DNA of 64,000 bases. It comes from Streptococcus sp. 1643. GTDB lineage: Bacteria; Bacillota; Bacilli; Lactobacillales; Streptococcaceae. Shown piece after piece: positions 48,768 to 57,764 of the stretch. Position 1 is the stretch's first letter, and every line of letters starts with the position of its first letter. The DNA is taken from NCBI RefSeq assembly GCF_006228325.1, contig NZ_CP040231.1, positions 1,499,001-1,563,000 on the forward strand, written 5' to 3'. The position numbers and the translations under genes were made by a program. The notes beneath the pieces were generated by a model. That model had not been told where the DNA came from. It saw only the letters and a list, made by a program, of their open reading frames with translations, and did not search any database.

Positions 48768-49627
48768 GTCTGAACAGCTCCTTTCTCTTCTAATCGTTTT
48801 GCTAGTTCTTGCGCTTGATCCAGATTGGCTACCAAGGCGATAATACAGCCTCCTAGTCCACCACCACTCATCTTGGCACCTAGAGCACCATGGCTAAGAG
48901 CCGTTTCAACGAGGGAGTCTGCCTCAGGGCTGCTGACACCAATTTCTTTTAAATGTAAATGCGCTTGACTGAGGATTTGTCCCAGTCCCTCAGCATCTTT
49001 TCTTCTAATCGCATCTTCTGCCTGCTGGGTCAATTCTCCCAAGGCATGCAAAAACGGTAGGGCATCCTTGCCCTTACTTTGAACTACTTGGATTGCTTCA
49101 CGAGTGTGACCATACACGCCTGTATCTGCAATGACTAAATAGGCGGATAGAACCATCTCAAGCTCTGTAAATCCTACGTTCTTGATAAAGCGAATAGGCT
49201 GGTCGCTGAGACAGGTCTTAGCATCCAAACCGCTTGGATTCATATGGGCAATCATCTCAGCCCGATTGACCAAGATTTCTAGTACATCATGAGGCAGATC
49301 GGCTTGATAGTAGTCAAAAACAGCTCGAATGGCTGCTATGCTGATAGCCGCTGACGAACCCATTCCACGTTTTTCAGGGATAGCCGAGTCAATCACACAT
49401 CGAATGCAGGCTTCTTTGATATCCAAATACTCCAGCGAAGCATAAACCGCCATGGACAAGGTATCCTCCTCATAAAGACGCCACGGGCTTTCAGCAGGGA
49501 CCACCTTGCAGGTCACTTCCACCTCTAAGAGAGGCAGAGAAATAGCTGGATAGCCGTAGACGACAGCGTGCTCTCCTATTAAAATAATCTTACTATGTGC
49601 CTGACCGACACCAACTTTTTTTGTCAT
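48749..49627 (-). CDS. mvaK1: Mevalonate kinase
   Basis: 292 residues. Phosphorylates mevalonate, supplying isoprenoids for undecaprenyl phosphate and thus for wall synthesis. AHSKIILIGEHAVVYGYPAI, KRGMGSSAAISIAAIRAV and KMSGGGLGGCIIALV are the GHMP motifs. First gene of the four-gene operon. AAAGGAA precedes the ATG, and the leader holds a small hairpin AGACGG/CCGTCT. Confidence 0.97.
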   Translation of the reverse strand: MTKKVGVGQAHSKIILIGEHAVVYGYPAISLPLLEVEVTCKVVPAESPWRLYEEDTLSMAVYASLEYLDIKEACIRCVIDSAIPEKRGMGSSAAISIAAIRAVFDYYQADLPHDVLEILVNRAEMIAHMNPSGLDAKTCLSDQPIRFIKNVGFTELEMVLSAYLVIADTGVYGHTREAIQVVQSKGKDALPFLHALGELTQQAEDAIRRKDAEGLGQILSQAHLHLKEIGVSSPEADSLVETALSHGALGAKMSGGGLGGCIIALVANLDQAQELAKRLEEKGAVQTWIESL

Positions 49628-49705
49628 GTTTTCCTTTAACCAGACGGAAAGACCGTCTCATTTCATACAGTAGTATTTTCTCCTATCTATTTTATTATAT
49701 TTTCA

Positions 49706-49738
49706 CAAAAAAAGCGATTGTTTCCTTCACAATCGCCT
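49706..49738 (-). terminator. Terminator of the choline-binding protein gene
   Basis: Minus strand: GAGGCGATTGT / ACAATCGCTTTTTTT hairpin with GAAGGAA loop. The mevalonate-operon -10 (TATAAT/TAAAAT) lies just beyond. Confidence 0.9.
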
Positions 49739-49744
49739 CTTTCA

Positions 49745-50773
49745 TTATTGGACCCATTCGCCATTATAGTTGACAAAATAGCCTTCTACGGTCGTATTCA
49801 CTGCTAAAGCACCTGAGCTGTAAGCATAGTACCATTTGCCATTGACCTGGAACCAACCAGTCTTCATATCGCCATTACTTGTATGTAGATAATACCAAGT
49901 CGAACCTTCCTGATACCAGCCAGTCGCCATAGATCCTGATGAACGAAGGTAGTACCATTTGTTACCAAGGTATTGCCAGCCCATTTTCATATCACCATTT
50001 TCAGCATCTAAATAGTACCAAGTGGAGCCTTCCTGATACCAGCCAGTCGCCATAGATCCCGATGAGCGGAGGTAGTACCACTTATTACCTAGATATTGCC
50101 AACCAGTTTGCATAATACCAGTTTCTGGGTCTAGGTAGTACCATGGAGCCGCTTTTAGCTTCTCTTCATCATAGGTTAGAGGATAATCTTTGACCCAACC
50201 ACGTGCTAGCTCCCCAACAGTCAATCTGTTGATGCGAGAATCAAAGCCACCATCCTCCTGTAAATAATACCAATGCCCTTCGTCAGAAATCCAACCAGTT
50301 TTTAAGGTGTGATAACTTCGTTGGTCTTCAAAATAATAGACTCGTTTCTCTGCTGGACTATCATATTGTTCCCCATGATGTTTGTTGGTATTTGTAGCAG
50401 TTTTTGCTTCTAACACTTGCTTGCCAACAAATTCTTGTAGTACCCCATCTTGACCAAAGTAAAACCAATCTGGTCTAAAAGCAATCTCTTGTCTTGGAGA
50501 AGGACCAATCGTAACCCCTTTGTGTGGAGCAGGTATATACTGCCAGCCGACAACCATCTCTCCAGATAAAGGATCAAAATAATAGTACTTCCCATCAATC
50601 ACTCGCCAGTAGGTTTCTTTGAGGTTCCCCTTCTTGTAGTAGGTTCTACCATTTTCTTGGACAAATTGCCAGCCTTCTGAATCAGTATCATCCGCCAATA
50701 CTGCACTTGTTGCTAGCAAACCAAAGAAAAAGACTGCTAATGCGATTTGCATCATTTTTTTTACTATTTTCAT
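49745..50773 (-). CDS. Choline-binding protein, CbpF-like
   Basis: 342 residues with signal peptide (MMQIALAVFFFGLLATSAVLA). The rest is built of choline-binding repeats with the GW...YY pattern: irregular ones first (TYWRVIDGKYYYFDPLSGEM), then regular 20-residue units (MATGWYQEGSTWYYL, repeated). Such repeats dock on phosphocholine of teichoic acids. Layout and sequence recall pneumococcal CbpF, an inhibitor of the LytC lysozyme. No catalytic domain. Own strong promoter. It implies a choline-decorated cell wall. Confidence 0.9.
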   Translation of the reverse strand: MKIVKKMMQIALAVFFFGLLATSAVLADDTDSEGWQFVQENGRTYYKKGNLKETYWRVIDGKYYYFDPLSGEMVVGWQYIPAPHKGVTIGPSPRQEIAFRPDWFYFGQDGVLQEFVGKQVLEAKTATNTNKHHGEQYDSPAEKRVYYFEDQRSYHTLKTGWISDEGHWYYLQEDGGFDSRINRLTVGELARGWVKDYPLTYDEEKLKAAPWYYLDPETGIMQTGWQYLGNKWYYLRSSGSMATGWYQEGSTWYYLDAENGDMKMGWQYLGNKWYYLRSSGSMATGWYQEGSTWYYLHTSNGDMKTGWFQVNGKWYYAYSSGALAVNTTVEGYFVNYNGEWVQ

Positions 50774-50794
50774 TAGACGTATCCTCCAAAACTG

Positions 50795-50823
50795 ATTGTA
50801 GCAAAGACTTTATTGTATGTCAA
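50795..50823 (-). promoter_or_regulatory. Promoter of the choline-binding protein gene
   Basis: Minus strand: TTGACA (50818-50823), 17 nt, TACAAT (50795-50800). Confidence 0.88.
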
Positions 50824-50838
50824 TATATAGAAATTTCT

Positions 50839-50872
50839 CAAAAAAAGCAGTTACACAACTGCAACTGCTTTT
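50839..50872 (-). terminator. Terminator of ritR (gnd-ritR)
   Basis: Minus strand arms AGCAGTT / AACTGCT with a 10-nt loop, then TTTTTTTG, directly after the ritR stop. Confidence 0.82.
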
Positions 50873-51562
50873 CTATTCTTGCATGGTGTATCCAACACCA
50901 CGCACGGTTTTAATGTAGCTTTTTTGACCTTTTACATCAAGCTTGCTACGTAGATAACGGATATAAACATCCACGATATTGGTTTCTGTCGCACTTTCGT
51001 ACTTCCAAACACTTTCCAACAACTGCTCACGAGTCAAGACCTTCTTGCTTCCCATGAGAGTGGCCAAAAGGTCATACTCACGGCGCGTTAGAGCAATCAT
51101 CTCCTCGCCACGATAAACGGTATGATGTTCTACATCCATACGCAAATTGCGATAAGACGTTGGGACCTTCATCTGACTACAGTGTTGGTCGATAAAGTCC
51201 CGACCTCGGAAAATCGCTGAAATACGAGCCACCAGCTGATCAATAATCACTGGCTTATAGATGTAAGAAACGGCGAAGCGCTGGATTGTCTCAATCTGGT
51301 CTTGCAATTCTTCGCGATGGTCTAAGACCATGATCACTGAGGCCGGTTTTGTCCGACTCAGCTTGTCTGCAAAATCCTGGGCCGTCATATCCCCCAGACG
51401 AGCATTCAGTAAAATCAAGTCATAATCTGTCTGGAGAGCCATGGAGAGGGCTTTTTGCCCCTCCTCAACCAGATCAACACGGTATTGCTCTTTTTGGAGT
51501 TCCAGACTGAGAAAATGAGCGAGATTTCGTTCTTTCTCAAGTAATAAAATCCGTTTCCCCAT
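50873..51562 (-). CDS. ritR: Orphan response regulator RitR
   Basis: 229 residues, OmpR/PhoB type. In the receiver the usual phosphoacceptor Asp is Asn53 (YDLILLNARLGD), so normal phosphorylation is impossible. Cys128 (DFIDQHCSQ) is kept in the linker helix; in pneumococcal RitR this Cys senses oxidation and drives dimerisation. C-terminal winged helix with LTRREYDLLATLMGSKKVLT and VRGVGYTMQE. RitR represses iron uptake. No kinase gene is adjacent; gnd lies 11 nt upstream. Confidence 0.95.
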   Translation of the reverse strand: MGKRILLLEKERNLAHFLSLELQKEQYRVDLVEEGQKALSMALQTDYDLILLNARLGDMTAQDFADKLSRTKPASVIMVLDHREELQDQIETIQRFAVSYIYKPVIIDQLVARISAIFRGRDFIDQHCSQMKVPTSYRNLRMDVEHHTVYRGEEMIALTRREYDLLATLMGSKKVLTREQLLESVWKYESATETNIVDVYIRYLRSKLDVKGQKSYIKTVRGVGYTMQE

Positions 51563-51573
51563 GGCAGACCTAC

Positions 51574-52998
51574 TTATTTTTCGTCATACCAAGAGTAGTG
51601 GAATGTTCCTTCTTTGTCTTTACGTTGGTAAGTGTGGGCACCAAAGTAGTCACGTTGCGCTTGGATCAAGTTAGCAGGAAGGTCAGCTGAACGGTAGCTA
51701 TCAAAGTAAGTAATAGCTGCTGAGAAGGTTGGCACTGGTACACCAGCTTGAACAGCAAGAGCTACGATATCACGCACTGCTTGTTGGTACTTAGCAGTAA
51801 CATCCAAGAAATACTCATCCAAGAGAAGGTTTGCAAGATCAGCATCGCGGTTGTAAGCATCTGTGATCTTTTGCAAGAAACGAGAACGGATGATACAGCC
51901 ATCACGCCAGATAGATGCAATGTCCGCAAATGGCAAGTTCCAGTTATTTTCTTTAGAAGCTACACGCAATTGTGCGAAACCTTGTGCGTAAGAGATAATT
52001 TTTGAGAAGTAAAGGGCTTGACGGATCTTTTCAATCAACTCAGCCTTGTCTCCTTCAAATTTGAAAGTAGCTGGTTTTGGAAGGACCTTGCTAGCATGTA
52101 CACGCTCTTCTTTGTATGTAGAGATGTAGCGAGCAAATACTGACTCCGTAATCAGTGACAATGGCACACCAAGGTCAAGAGCTGATTGGCTAGTCCATTT
52201 ACCAGTTCCTTTGTTTCCTGCAGCATCCAGGATGTAGTCTACGATTGGTCCATCTTGACCTTCATCGTCTTTACGGCTCAAGATATCAGCTGTGATTTCG
52301 ATTAAGTAGCTGTCCAACTCTCCCTTGTTCCACTCAGTAAAGATTTCAGCCATGTCTTCTGCAGAAAGGCCAAGCAAGTGTTGCATCAAGTCATAGCTTT
52401 CTGCGATCAATTGCATGTCACCATACTCGATACCGTTGTGGACCATCTTCACATAGTGACCAGCTCCATCAGGACCGATGTAAGTCACACATGGTTTGCC
52501 ATCTTCTGGTGCTTTAGCTGAGATTTCTTCGAGAACATCCGCAACCAATTCATAGGCTTCTTTTTGTCCTCCAGGCATGATAGACGGACCTTCAAGGGCA
52601 CCTTTTTCACCACCAGAAACTCCAGTTCCGATAAAGTTGATCCCTGAGTTTGCTAGTTCTTCATTACGACGGATGGTATCTTTGTAGAAAGTGTTTCCTC
52701 CATCAATCAAGATATCACCCTTGTCAAGGTGGGGAAGAAGGGCTTGGATGGTTGCGTCTGTACCAGGTCCAGCTTGAACCATCAGCATGATACGACGAGG
52801 TTTTTCGATTGAGTTTACAAAGCTTTCAACGTCATAGCTTGGCACAAAGTTCTTTTCAGGATGGCAAGCAATTACGTCTTCTGTTTTTTCTTTACTACGG
52901 TTGTAAATGGCAACTGTATAACCACGAGATTCGATATTTAGGGCAAGGTTACGACCCATTACGGCCATACCAACGACACCAAAGTTAGCTTTTGTCAT
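51574..52998 (-). CDS. gnd: 6-phosphogluconate dehydrogenase, decarboxylating
   Basis: 474 residues. Oxidative pentose-phosphate step giving ribulose 5-phosphate and NADPH. NADP fold [20 protein letters not shown], substrate site [19 protein letters not shown], catalytic [14 protein letters not shown]. Full length. Followed after 11 nt by ritR; the NADPH/redox link between the two is suggestive. Confidence 0.98.
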   Translation of the reverse strand: MTKANFGVVGMAVMGRNLALNIESRGYTVAIYNRSKEKTEDVIACHPEKNFVPSYDVESFVNSIEKPRRIMLMVQAGPGTDATIQALLPHLDKGDILIDGGNTFYKDTIRRNEELANSGINFIGTGVSGGEKGALEGPSIMPGGQKEAYELVADVLEEISAKAPEDGKPCVTYIGPDGAGHYVKMVHNGIEYGDMQLIAESYDLMQHLLGLSAEDMAEIFTEWNKGELDSYLIEITADILSRKDDEGQDGPIVDYILDAAGNKGTGKWTSQSALDLGVPLSLITESVFARYISTYKEERVHASKVLPKPATFKFEGDKAELIEKIRQALYFSKIISYAQGFAQLRVASKENNWNLPFADIASIWRDGCIIRSRFLQKITDAYNRDADLANLLLDEYFLDVTAKYQQAVRDIVALAVQAGVPVPTFSAAITYFDSYRSADLPANLIQAQRDYFGAHTYQRKDKEGTFHYSWYDEK

Positions 52999-53073
52999 GT
53001 GACACTCCTCTTGTTTAATATGTTTTATTTTATCATTTTTACCTATGAAAGGAAAGAATTTTGTAACGGAGTC

Positions 53074-54519
53074 CTAGTAGTCCAAGTCATCAGCGTGACC
53101 AGAACCATTCCCTACAAAGTAACCCGTCTTACAGTTGAGGGTGAAGAGATAGGTTCCATCCGGTTTATAGAGGTTGTAATAACCATTTCCGTTTACGATA
53201 TTGACACGTTCTAGGATGTATTGATTTCCAGTGATATAGCCACGAGCACGTGATGTTGCTAGGACTTGTTCCAATACACCATCCGCAAAGGTCCAAGCAG
53301 GGTTGTTGCTATCGTCTACAGCTGATTGGTTGTAAGGTACACGACTAGCACTTCTTTGAAGATTAACCCCATCGCCAGACAAACCACCATTCGTGTCTCT
53401 AGCCGGTGCCGTAGTGCTTGTTGAAGGGGTCGTACTGCTTGCATTGCTTTCTGTAGCTGAGCTTGAGCTTGCTTGACTCGTGCTAGAGCTTGAACTTGAG
53501 CTGGAAGCACTGGTTTGTTGGCTCTTACCAAGACTAATGGCCTTATCCAAGAGTTTGTCTAGTTCTGTGTTCCCTGTCTTGATTTCTGTAAATTTAGCAT
53601 CCGCTTTGGCTTTCGCATTGGTATCCAAGACACCGTCAGTGATTGCTGGGCTTTCAAAGAGGGCATTAACATCTTGAATGGCCTTGATTTGAGTTGCTAG
53701 GCTATCATATCTTGACTTAGCTAGTGTATAATCACGGCTACCTTCTAACTTATCTAGCAAGGTTTTCAATTGGCTCAATTTATCAAACTGGCTGTTTTTC
53801 AGAGCTGTCTTATTAGCATCTGTATAGAAAGTATCATAGAGATCATTGAAGTCTTTCAAAGCTGTTTGTGTCCCTTGATCATCCGAAGAGGCTGCTTGAG
53901 AAGACTGAATCTCTTGGTTTGAACGAGACACTTGACGATAGACATAATATGTTCCAGCAAGAACAAGAATTGCAGCGACTACTGAAGCAATGATGATGAC
54001 ACCTTTCTTCTTAGAGCCTGTTTCAGGTTCTGTTTGAGCCGAACGTGATAGAGGTGTATAGGTCTCCTCTTCTTGTTCCTCATTTATTTCCTTAGGCTCT
54101 GTTTCTGTTAAAACGAGAGGCTCTATTTCAGCACTTTCTTCATCTTGAAGCGGTGGAACAAACTGAGTAGTCTCTTCATTTTCTATCTCTTCAATAGATT
54201 CTTCAGCAACCACGTCTGAATCGTCTACCTGATCAGAAGGTTCACTTGATTCACGAACTTCTTGGATCATTTCCTCTAGGTTTTGAGTAGAAGCTGGCTC
54301 TTCTTTTTTAAACTGACGAGTTTCAAACTTGTCGGCTTCGATTTCTTCACGGTGCTGTTTGATGTATTTGTCTAGGATACTGTCCTCAGGCAATACTCCT
54401 GCTTCAACCTCTTCATTCTTACGAATGACTTGACCAACAGTCAAGTCTTTTGCTTCGTCAAAGTCGAATTGTGGTTCTTGATGTCCTTTTTTATGACGAT
54501 CACGTCTTTTCTTACTCAT
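53074..54519 (-). CDS. mapZ: Mid-cell anchored protein Z (MapZ/LocZ)
   Basis: 481 residues. Cytoplasmic acidic N-terminal half (begins [20 protein letters not shown]), one membrane helix (about 182-202, [21 protein letters not shown] read in part), an outside domain, and a Ser/Thr-rich linker (about 335-385). The C-terminal peptidoglycan-binding domain ([20 protein letters not shown] ... [14 protein letters not shown]) follows. MapZ marks the future division site and positions FtsZ rings in streptococci. Located 12 nt after the RNA methyltransferase gene. Confidence 0.93.
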   Translation of the reverse strand: MSKKRRDRHKKGHQEPQFDFDEAKDLTVGQVIRKNEEVEAGVLPEDSILDKYIKQHREEIEADKFETRQFKKEEPASTQNLEEMIQEVRESSEPSDQVDDSDVVAEESIEEIENEETTQFVPPLQDEESAEIEPLVLTETEPKEINEEQEEETYTPLSRSAQTEPETGSKKKGVIIIASVVAAILVLAGTYYVYRQVSRSNQEIQSSQAASSDDQGTQTALKDFNDLYDTFYTDANKTALKNSQFDKLSQLKTLLDKLEGSRDYTLAKSRYDSLATQIKAIQDVNALFESPAITDGVLDTNAKAKADAKFTEIKTGNTELDKLLDKAISLGKSQQTSASSSSSSSSTSQASSSSATESNASSTTPSTSTTAPARDTNGGLSGDGVNLQRSASRVPYNQSAVDDSNNPAWTFADGVLEQVLATSRARGYITGNQYILERVNIVNGNGYYNLYKPDGTYLFTLNCKTGYFVGNGSGHADDLDY

Positions 54520-54531
54520 GAGTTCACCTTT

Positions 54532-55689
54532 CTATTTTACCTCTTGGCGTTTGACACGCTGACCAAAGTATTGATACAAATCCACTTTTAAGGTCCCATT
54601 ATACAGTTTTCGCTTTTTATCAGCTGGACTTCCATACTTGCTTTCAAAAGCTTCGTCACTCGTCAGGATAAATTTACTCCACGTTTTCAGTGGTGCAAAG
54701 ACTTGTCCCATCTCAGCATAGAGCTTGGTAACTCCTGCATCATCAGACAAACGTTCCCCATATGGTGGATTGGAAATGATAACGCCATTAATCTTGTCAG
54801 TGCGCAAGTCCTGTACCCGCATTTGCTTAAAGGTGATATCACCTGCGACACCTGCTGCTTGAGCATTTGCCTTAGCAATTTCCACCATGCGAGCATCTAT
54901 ATCACAGCCCATAATGTCCAACTCAAGTTCACGATCAATTTTCTTAGCCGCCTCTGTGCGAACTTCTTGGATTAACCGATCGCTGAACCAGTTCCATTCC
55001 TCAAAAGCAAAGGAACGGCGAAGGCCAGGAGCCATCTTTCTAGCAATCATAGCCGCCTCGATACAGAAAGTTCCTGAACCACAGGTTGGATCAATCAAGG
55101 GCTTGTCTGGATACCAGTTAGATAGTTGTAAAATGGCCGCTGCCATATTTTCCTTGATAGGCGCCCCACCCTTTTCCGTACGATAACCACGTTTAAAGAG
55201 ACTGGAGCCTGTCGTGTCAATCATGACAGTTGCCACATCTTTCATGATAGATACCTCAATCTTAAACTCGGGACCCGTTTCCATCAAGGGAACTCCTTCT
55301 GGGCGGGCATAGTGTTTTTGTAATTTCTTCACAACAGCCTTCTTAGAGATAGCCTGAACACTAGGCTCGTTATGAAGTTTAGACTTCACACATTTTGCCT
55401 TTGATATCGGGAAACGTGCTCCTAGCGGGAGATAATTTTCCCAATCTAGAGCAAAAACACCTTGAAAAAGCTCTTCAAAGGTCTTAGCTGGAAAACTTCC
55501 GACTACAATCTTGATGCGATCCGCTGCACGAAGCCAAAGATTGGTCTCAATGATTGCCTTCACATCTCCTTGGAAGCGGACACGCCCATTTTCAACCTGG
55601 CAATCATAACCAAGGTCCCGCACCTCACGTCCAACGACAGCCTCAAGACCCGCCGCAGCAGTTGCGATTAAATTAAATTGTTCTTTCAT
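54532..55689 (-). CDS. THUMP-domain class I RNA methyltransferase (RlmL N-half-like, YpsC)
   Basis: 385 residues. N-terminal ferredoxin-like and THUMP domains (residues about 1-155), then a UPF0020 Rossmann methyltransferase: DPTCGSGTFCIEAAMIA, MGCDIDARMVEIAKANAQAAG and catalytic ISNPPYGERL, typical of N2-guanine methylation. Probable 23S rRNA m2G methylase by analogy to E. coli RlmL. mapZ follows after 12 nt. Confidence 0.9.
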   Translation of the reverse strand: MKEQFNLIATAAAGLEAVVGREVRDLGYDCQVENGRVRFQGDVKAIIETNLWLRAADRIKIVVGSFPAKTFEELFQGVFALDWENYLPLGARFPISKAKCVKSKLHNEPSVQAISKKAVVKKLQKHYARPEGVPLMETGPEFKIEVSIMKDVATVMIDTTGSSLFKRGYRTEKGGAPIKENMAAAILQLSNWYPDKPLIDPTCGSGTFCIEAAMIARKMAPGLRRSFAFEEWNWFSDRLIQEVRTEAAKKIDRELELDIMGCDIDARMVEIAKANAQAAGVAGDITFKQMRVQDLRTDKINGVIISNPPYGERLSDDAGVTKLYAEMGQVFAPLKTWSKFILTSDEAFESKYGSPADKKRKLYNGTLKVDLYQYFGQRVKRQEVK

Positions 55690-55730
55690 TTCTAGTCTTG
55701 CAAGACCTTTCTCTTATTCACTTTAAAAAA

Positions 55731-55762
55731 TGAGGTTGAGAAAGATTTCTCAGCCCCAACCT
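55731..55762 (-). terminator. Terminator after rnpB
   Basis: Minus strand arms AGGTTGGGGCTGAGAAA / TTTCTCAACCT (imperfect), then CATTTTTT. Confidence 0.8.
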
Positions 55763-55764
55763 AT

Positions 55765-56163
55765 ATGCAATTTTCTATAAGCCATGTTTTGTTCCAGAAG
55801 TGACTAGGACCACTTCCTTCGATAATCATCTGTCTACCGCTAACAGCATAAATCTGCTAGCAGTCAGAGTACTACGTTCGTTTCCGTGCACTCCATGCCC
55901 CGACCAAAATTTGGGTTGCTAGCTTGAGGGGTTTACCGCGTTCCACTCTCTCTGTTTCCAGAAAGACTCCGTCACTGTGGCACTTTCAAGCCTATTCTGA
56001 CCTATCCGAAGACTTAGCCATTTCGACTGCCGTAACGATTTCTCGTCCCTAGGCTTATGGATTCGCCTAGCACAAACACTACAGGCATCACAGCCTGTGC
56101 TAGCATGGACTTTCCTCATGAATAGAGAACCTCTTCACGCGATTATCCAAAAATTGCACTCAT
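55765..56163 (-). ncRNA. rnpB: RNase P RNA (bacterial class B)
   Basis: Minus strand carries the P RNA core: GAGGAAAGTCCATGCTAGCA after P3 and GGGACGAGAAATCG in the middle. Further on come GAGGTAAACCCCTC, then GGTCGGGGCATGG and GCACGGAAACGAACG. GCAATTTT (56150-56157) and AAAATTGC (55767-55774) pair as P1 and set the ends to within a few nt. Removes 5' leaders from tRNA precursors. Confidence 0.96.
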
Positions 56164-56173
56164 TCCTTAGTCA

Positions 56174-56179
56174 ATTATA
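56174..56179 (-). promoter_or_regulatory. -10 element of rnpB inside the gpsB stop
   Basis: TATAAT on the minus strand overlaps the gpsB TAA (56175-56177) and lies 10-12 nt before the RNA start. No convincing -35. Confidence 0.55.
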
Positions 56180-56504
56180 AATCTTGGTTGTCTAAGATTT
56201 GCTTACCAAATACTTCTTTTTCGAGACGATTTAAGCGTTTCAAAATATCAAAGTTTGTCATTGAAGTAGAAGCTGTTACTTCAATAGAGTCTGGTTGAGT
56301 TGGCGCTACCTGTGGTTTATGAGATAATTCTTCTTTCAAATCAGCAATCTCTTGACGAAGGGATTTGACCAAAGCTGCGTAGGTTTCATAATCCTTAATC
56401 ACATCGTCTAGGAATTCATCTACCTCTGCTTTGCTGTATCCACGAACTTCACGTCCGAAGTCTTGTTCAAAAATATCTTTCGCTGAAAATATAATACTTG
56501 CCAT
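56175..56504 (-). CDS. gpsB: Cell division regulator GpsB
   Basis: 109 residues from the ATG at 56504 (GGAGAG before it). DivIVA-like N-terminal lipid/partner-binding coiled coil ([36 protein letters not shown]), a linker ([11 protein letters not shown]), and a short trimerising C-terminal helix ([17 protein letters not shown]). GpsB coordinates septal and peripheral wall growth and binds class A PBPs; pbp1a lies about 1.3 kb away. Confidence 0.95.
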   Translation of the reverse strand: MASIIFSAKDIFEQDFGREVRGYSKAEVDEFLDDVIKDYETYAALVKSLRQEIADLKEELSHKPQVAPTQPDSIEVTASTSMTNFDILKRLNRLEKEVFGKQILDNQDL

Positions 56505-56573
56505 GTCTCTCTCCATTCTGGGTTACTAGTATTATTATATAAAAAAAGACAAGTAAAAATCAAGGTCAAAGGC

Positions 56574-57101
56574 TTACTTTTCAGAAAAATTTTCTACTAT
56601 TTCATTCAAGTCCTCAAATGTTAATCTTCTTGTAACATAGTCCGCTTGATTTTTCATCATTTGGTAAAAATATCGTAACTTGGTTTCGTTTTCTTCGTCG
56701 TAAAAAAGGTAACAAGTATCTGTATTTTCCAGCAGAAATATTTGATAATCGCGTAATTGTCCCTTGTGCTCATATTGTGGATAGGCGTATTTGACAAAAT
56801 CAACCTGCTTGAACTCACTCAATTTCGCTTGATTTGCTTCATTCCAATTACTGCCATGGGTTTCAAAATCAAAAATGGTCGCCAGCTGAAATCCATAGTT
56901 TGCTTTCATGTCTTTTGCCACCTGAAGCGCCCAGTACTCAAAGCCCAAGGTCCCTGTAAAGACAAGCCAGTTCACCCCATCCTCTGCTAGACGTTCCAGG
57001 TCTCTCCGAATGGCTGTTTTGATAATATCAACGCGAACATCCTTGTCATTAAAGAGACCAAGGTCGAAGGCTGAATAGCCTAAAATCAAGGCTGATGTCA
57101 T
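56574..57101 (-). CDS. YpsA-like DUF1273/SLOG-family protein
   Basis: 175 residues from the ATG at 57101 (AAAGGG before it). Rossmann-like SLOG fold: [35 protein letters not shown] and [19 protein letters not shown]. subtilis YpsA affects cell division and oxidative stress. Divergent from recU, next to gpsB, the same neighbourhood as in other Firmicutes. Confidence 0.87.
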   Translation of the reverse strand: MTSALILGYSAFDLGLFNDKDVRVDIIKTAIRRDLERLAEDGVNWLVFTGTLGFEYWALQVAKDMKANYGFQLATIFDFETHGSNWNEANQAKLSEFKQVDFVKYAYPQYEHKGQLRDYQIFLLENTDTCYLFYDEENETKLRYFYQMMKNQADYVTRRLTFEDLNEIVENFSEK

Positions 57102-57124
57102 TTTTAACCCTTTCTTTGTAAATT

Positions 57125-57135
57125 TATGATATAAT
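57125..57135 (+). promoter_or_regulatory. Extended -10 promoter of recU-pbp1a
   Basis: TATGA followed by TATAAT (57130-57135), 33 nt before recU. No clear -35. Confidence 0.6.
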
Positions 57136-57167
57136 AGAGTGATGTTATTGTACCAATAAGGAGAATT

Positions 57168-57764
57168 ATGGTCAACTATCCACATAAAATTTCATCTCAA
57201 AAGAGACAAGCACCCCTGTCACAAACTAAAAATTTCGCAAATCGGGGAATGTCTTTTGAAAAGATGATCAATGCTACGAACGACTACTATTTGTCGCATG
57301 GGTTAGCTGTTATTCACAAGAAACCGACTCCCATCCAAATCGTACGTGTCGACTATCCCCAACGAAGTCGAGCCAAGATCGTTGAAGCCTACTTTAGACA
57401 AGCCTCAACTACTGACTATTCAGGGGTTTATGATGGATACTACATCGACTTTGAAGCAAAGGAAACCAGGCAAAAACATGCGATACCGATGAAGAATTTT
57501 CATCTCCATCAGATCCAGCATATGGAACAAGTCCTTGCCCAGCAAGGAATCTGCTTTGTACTCCTTCACTTTTCTTCTCAGCAAGAAACCTACTTATTGC
57601 CGGCTATTGACCTCATCCGTTTCTATCATCAAGATAAGGGACAGAAGTCAATGCCACTTGGATATATTCGAGAAAATGGATATAGGATTGAGCCGGGTGC
57701 CTTTCCTCAAATTCCCTATCTCGACATTATCAAAGAACATTTACTAGGTGGTAAAACAAGATGA
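57168..57764 (+). CDS. recU: Holliday junction resolvase RecU
   Basis: 198 residues. N-terminal unstructured stretch, then [35 protein letters not shown] (catalytic Asp/Glu/Lys) and [20 protein letters not shown]. Cleaves four-way junctions in recombination and segregation. AAGGAG precedes the ATG. Overlaps pbp1a by 4 nt, the usual recU-pbp1 pairing of Firmicutes. Confidence 0.97.
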   Translation: MVNYPHKISSQKRQAPLSQTKNFANRGMSFEKMINATNDYYLSHGLAVIHKKPTPIQIVRVDYPQRSRAKIVEAYFRQASTTDYSGVYDGYYIDFEAKETRQKHAIPMKNFHLHQIQHMEQVLAQQGICFVLLHFSSQQETYLLPAIDLIRFYHQDKGQKSMPLGYIRENGYRIEPGAFPQIPYLDIIKEHLLGGKTR

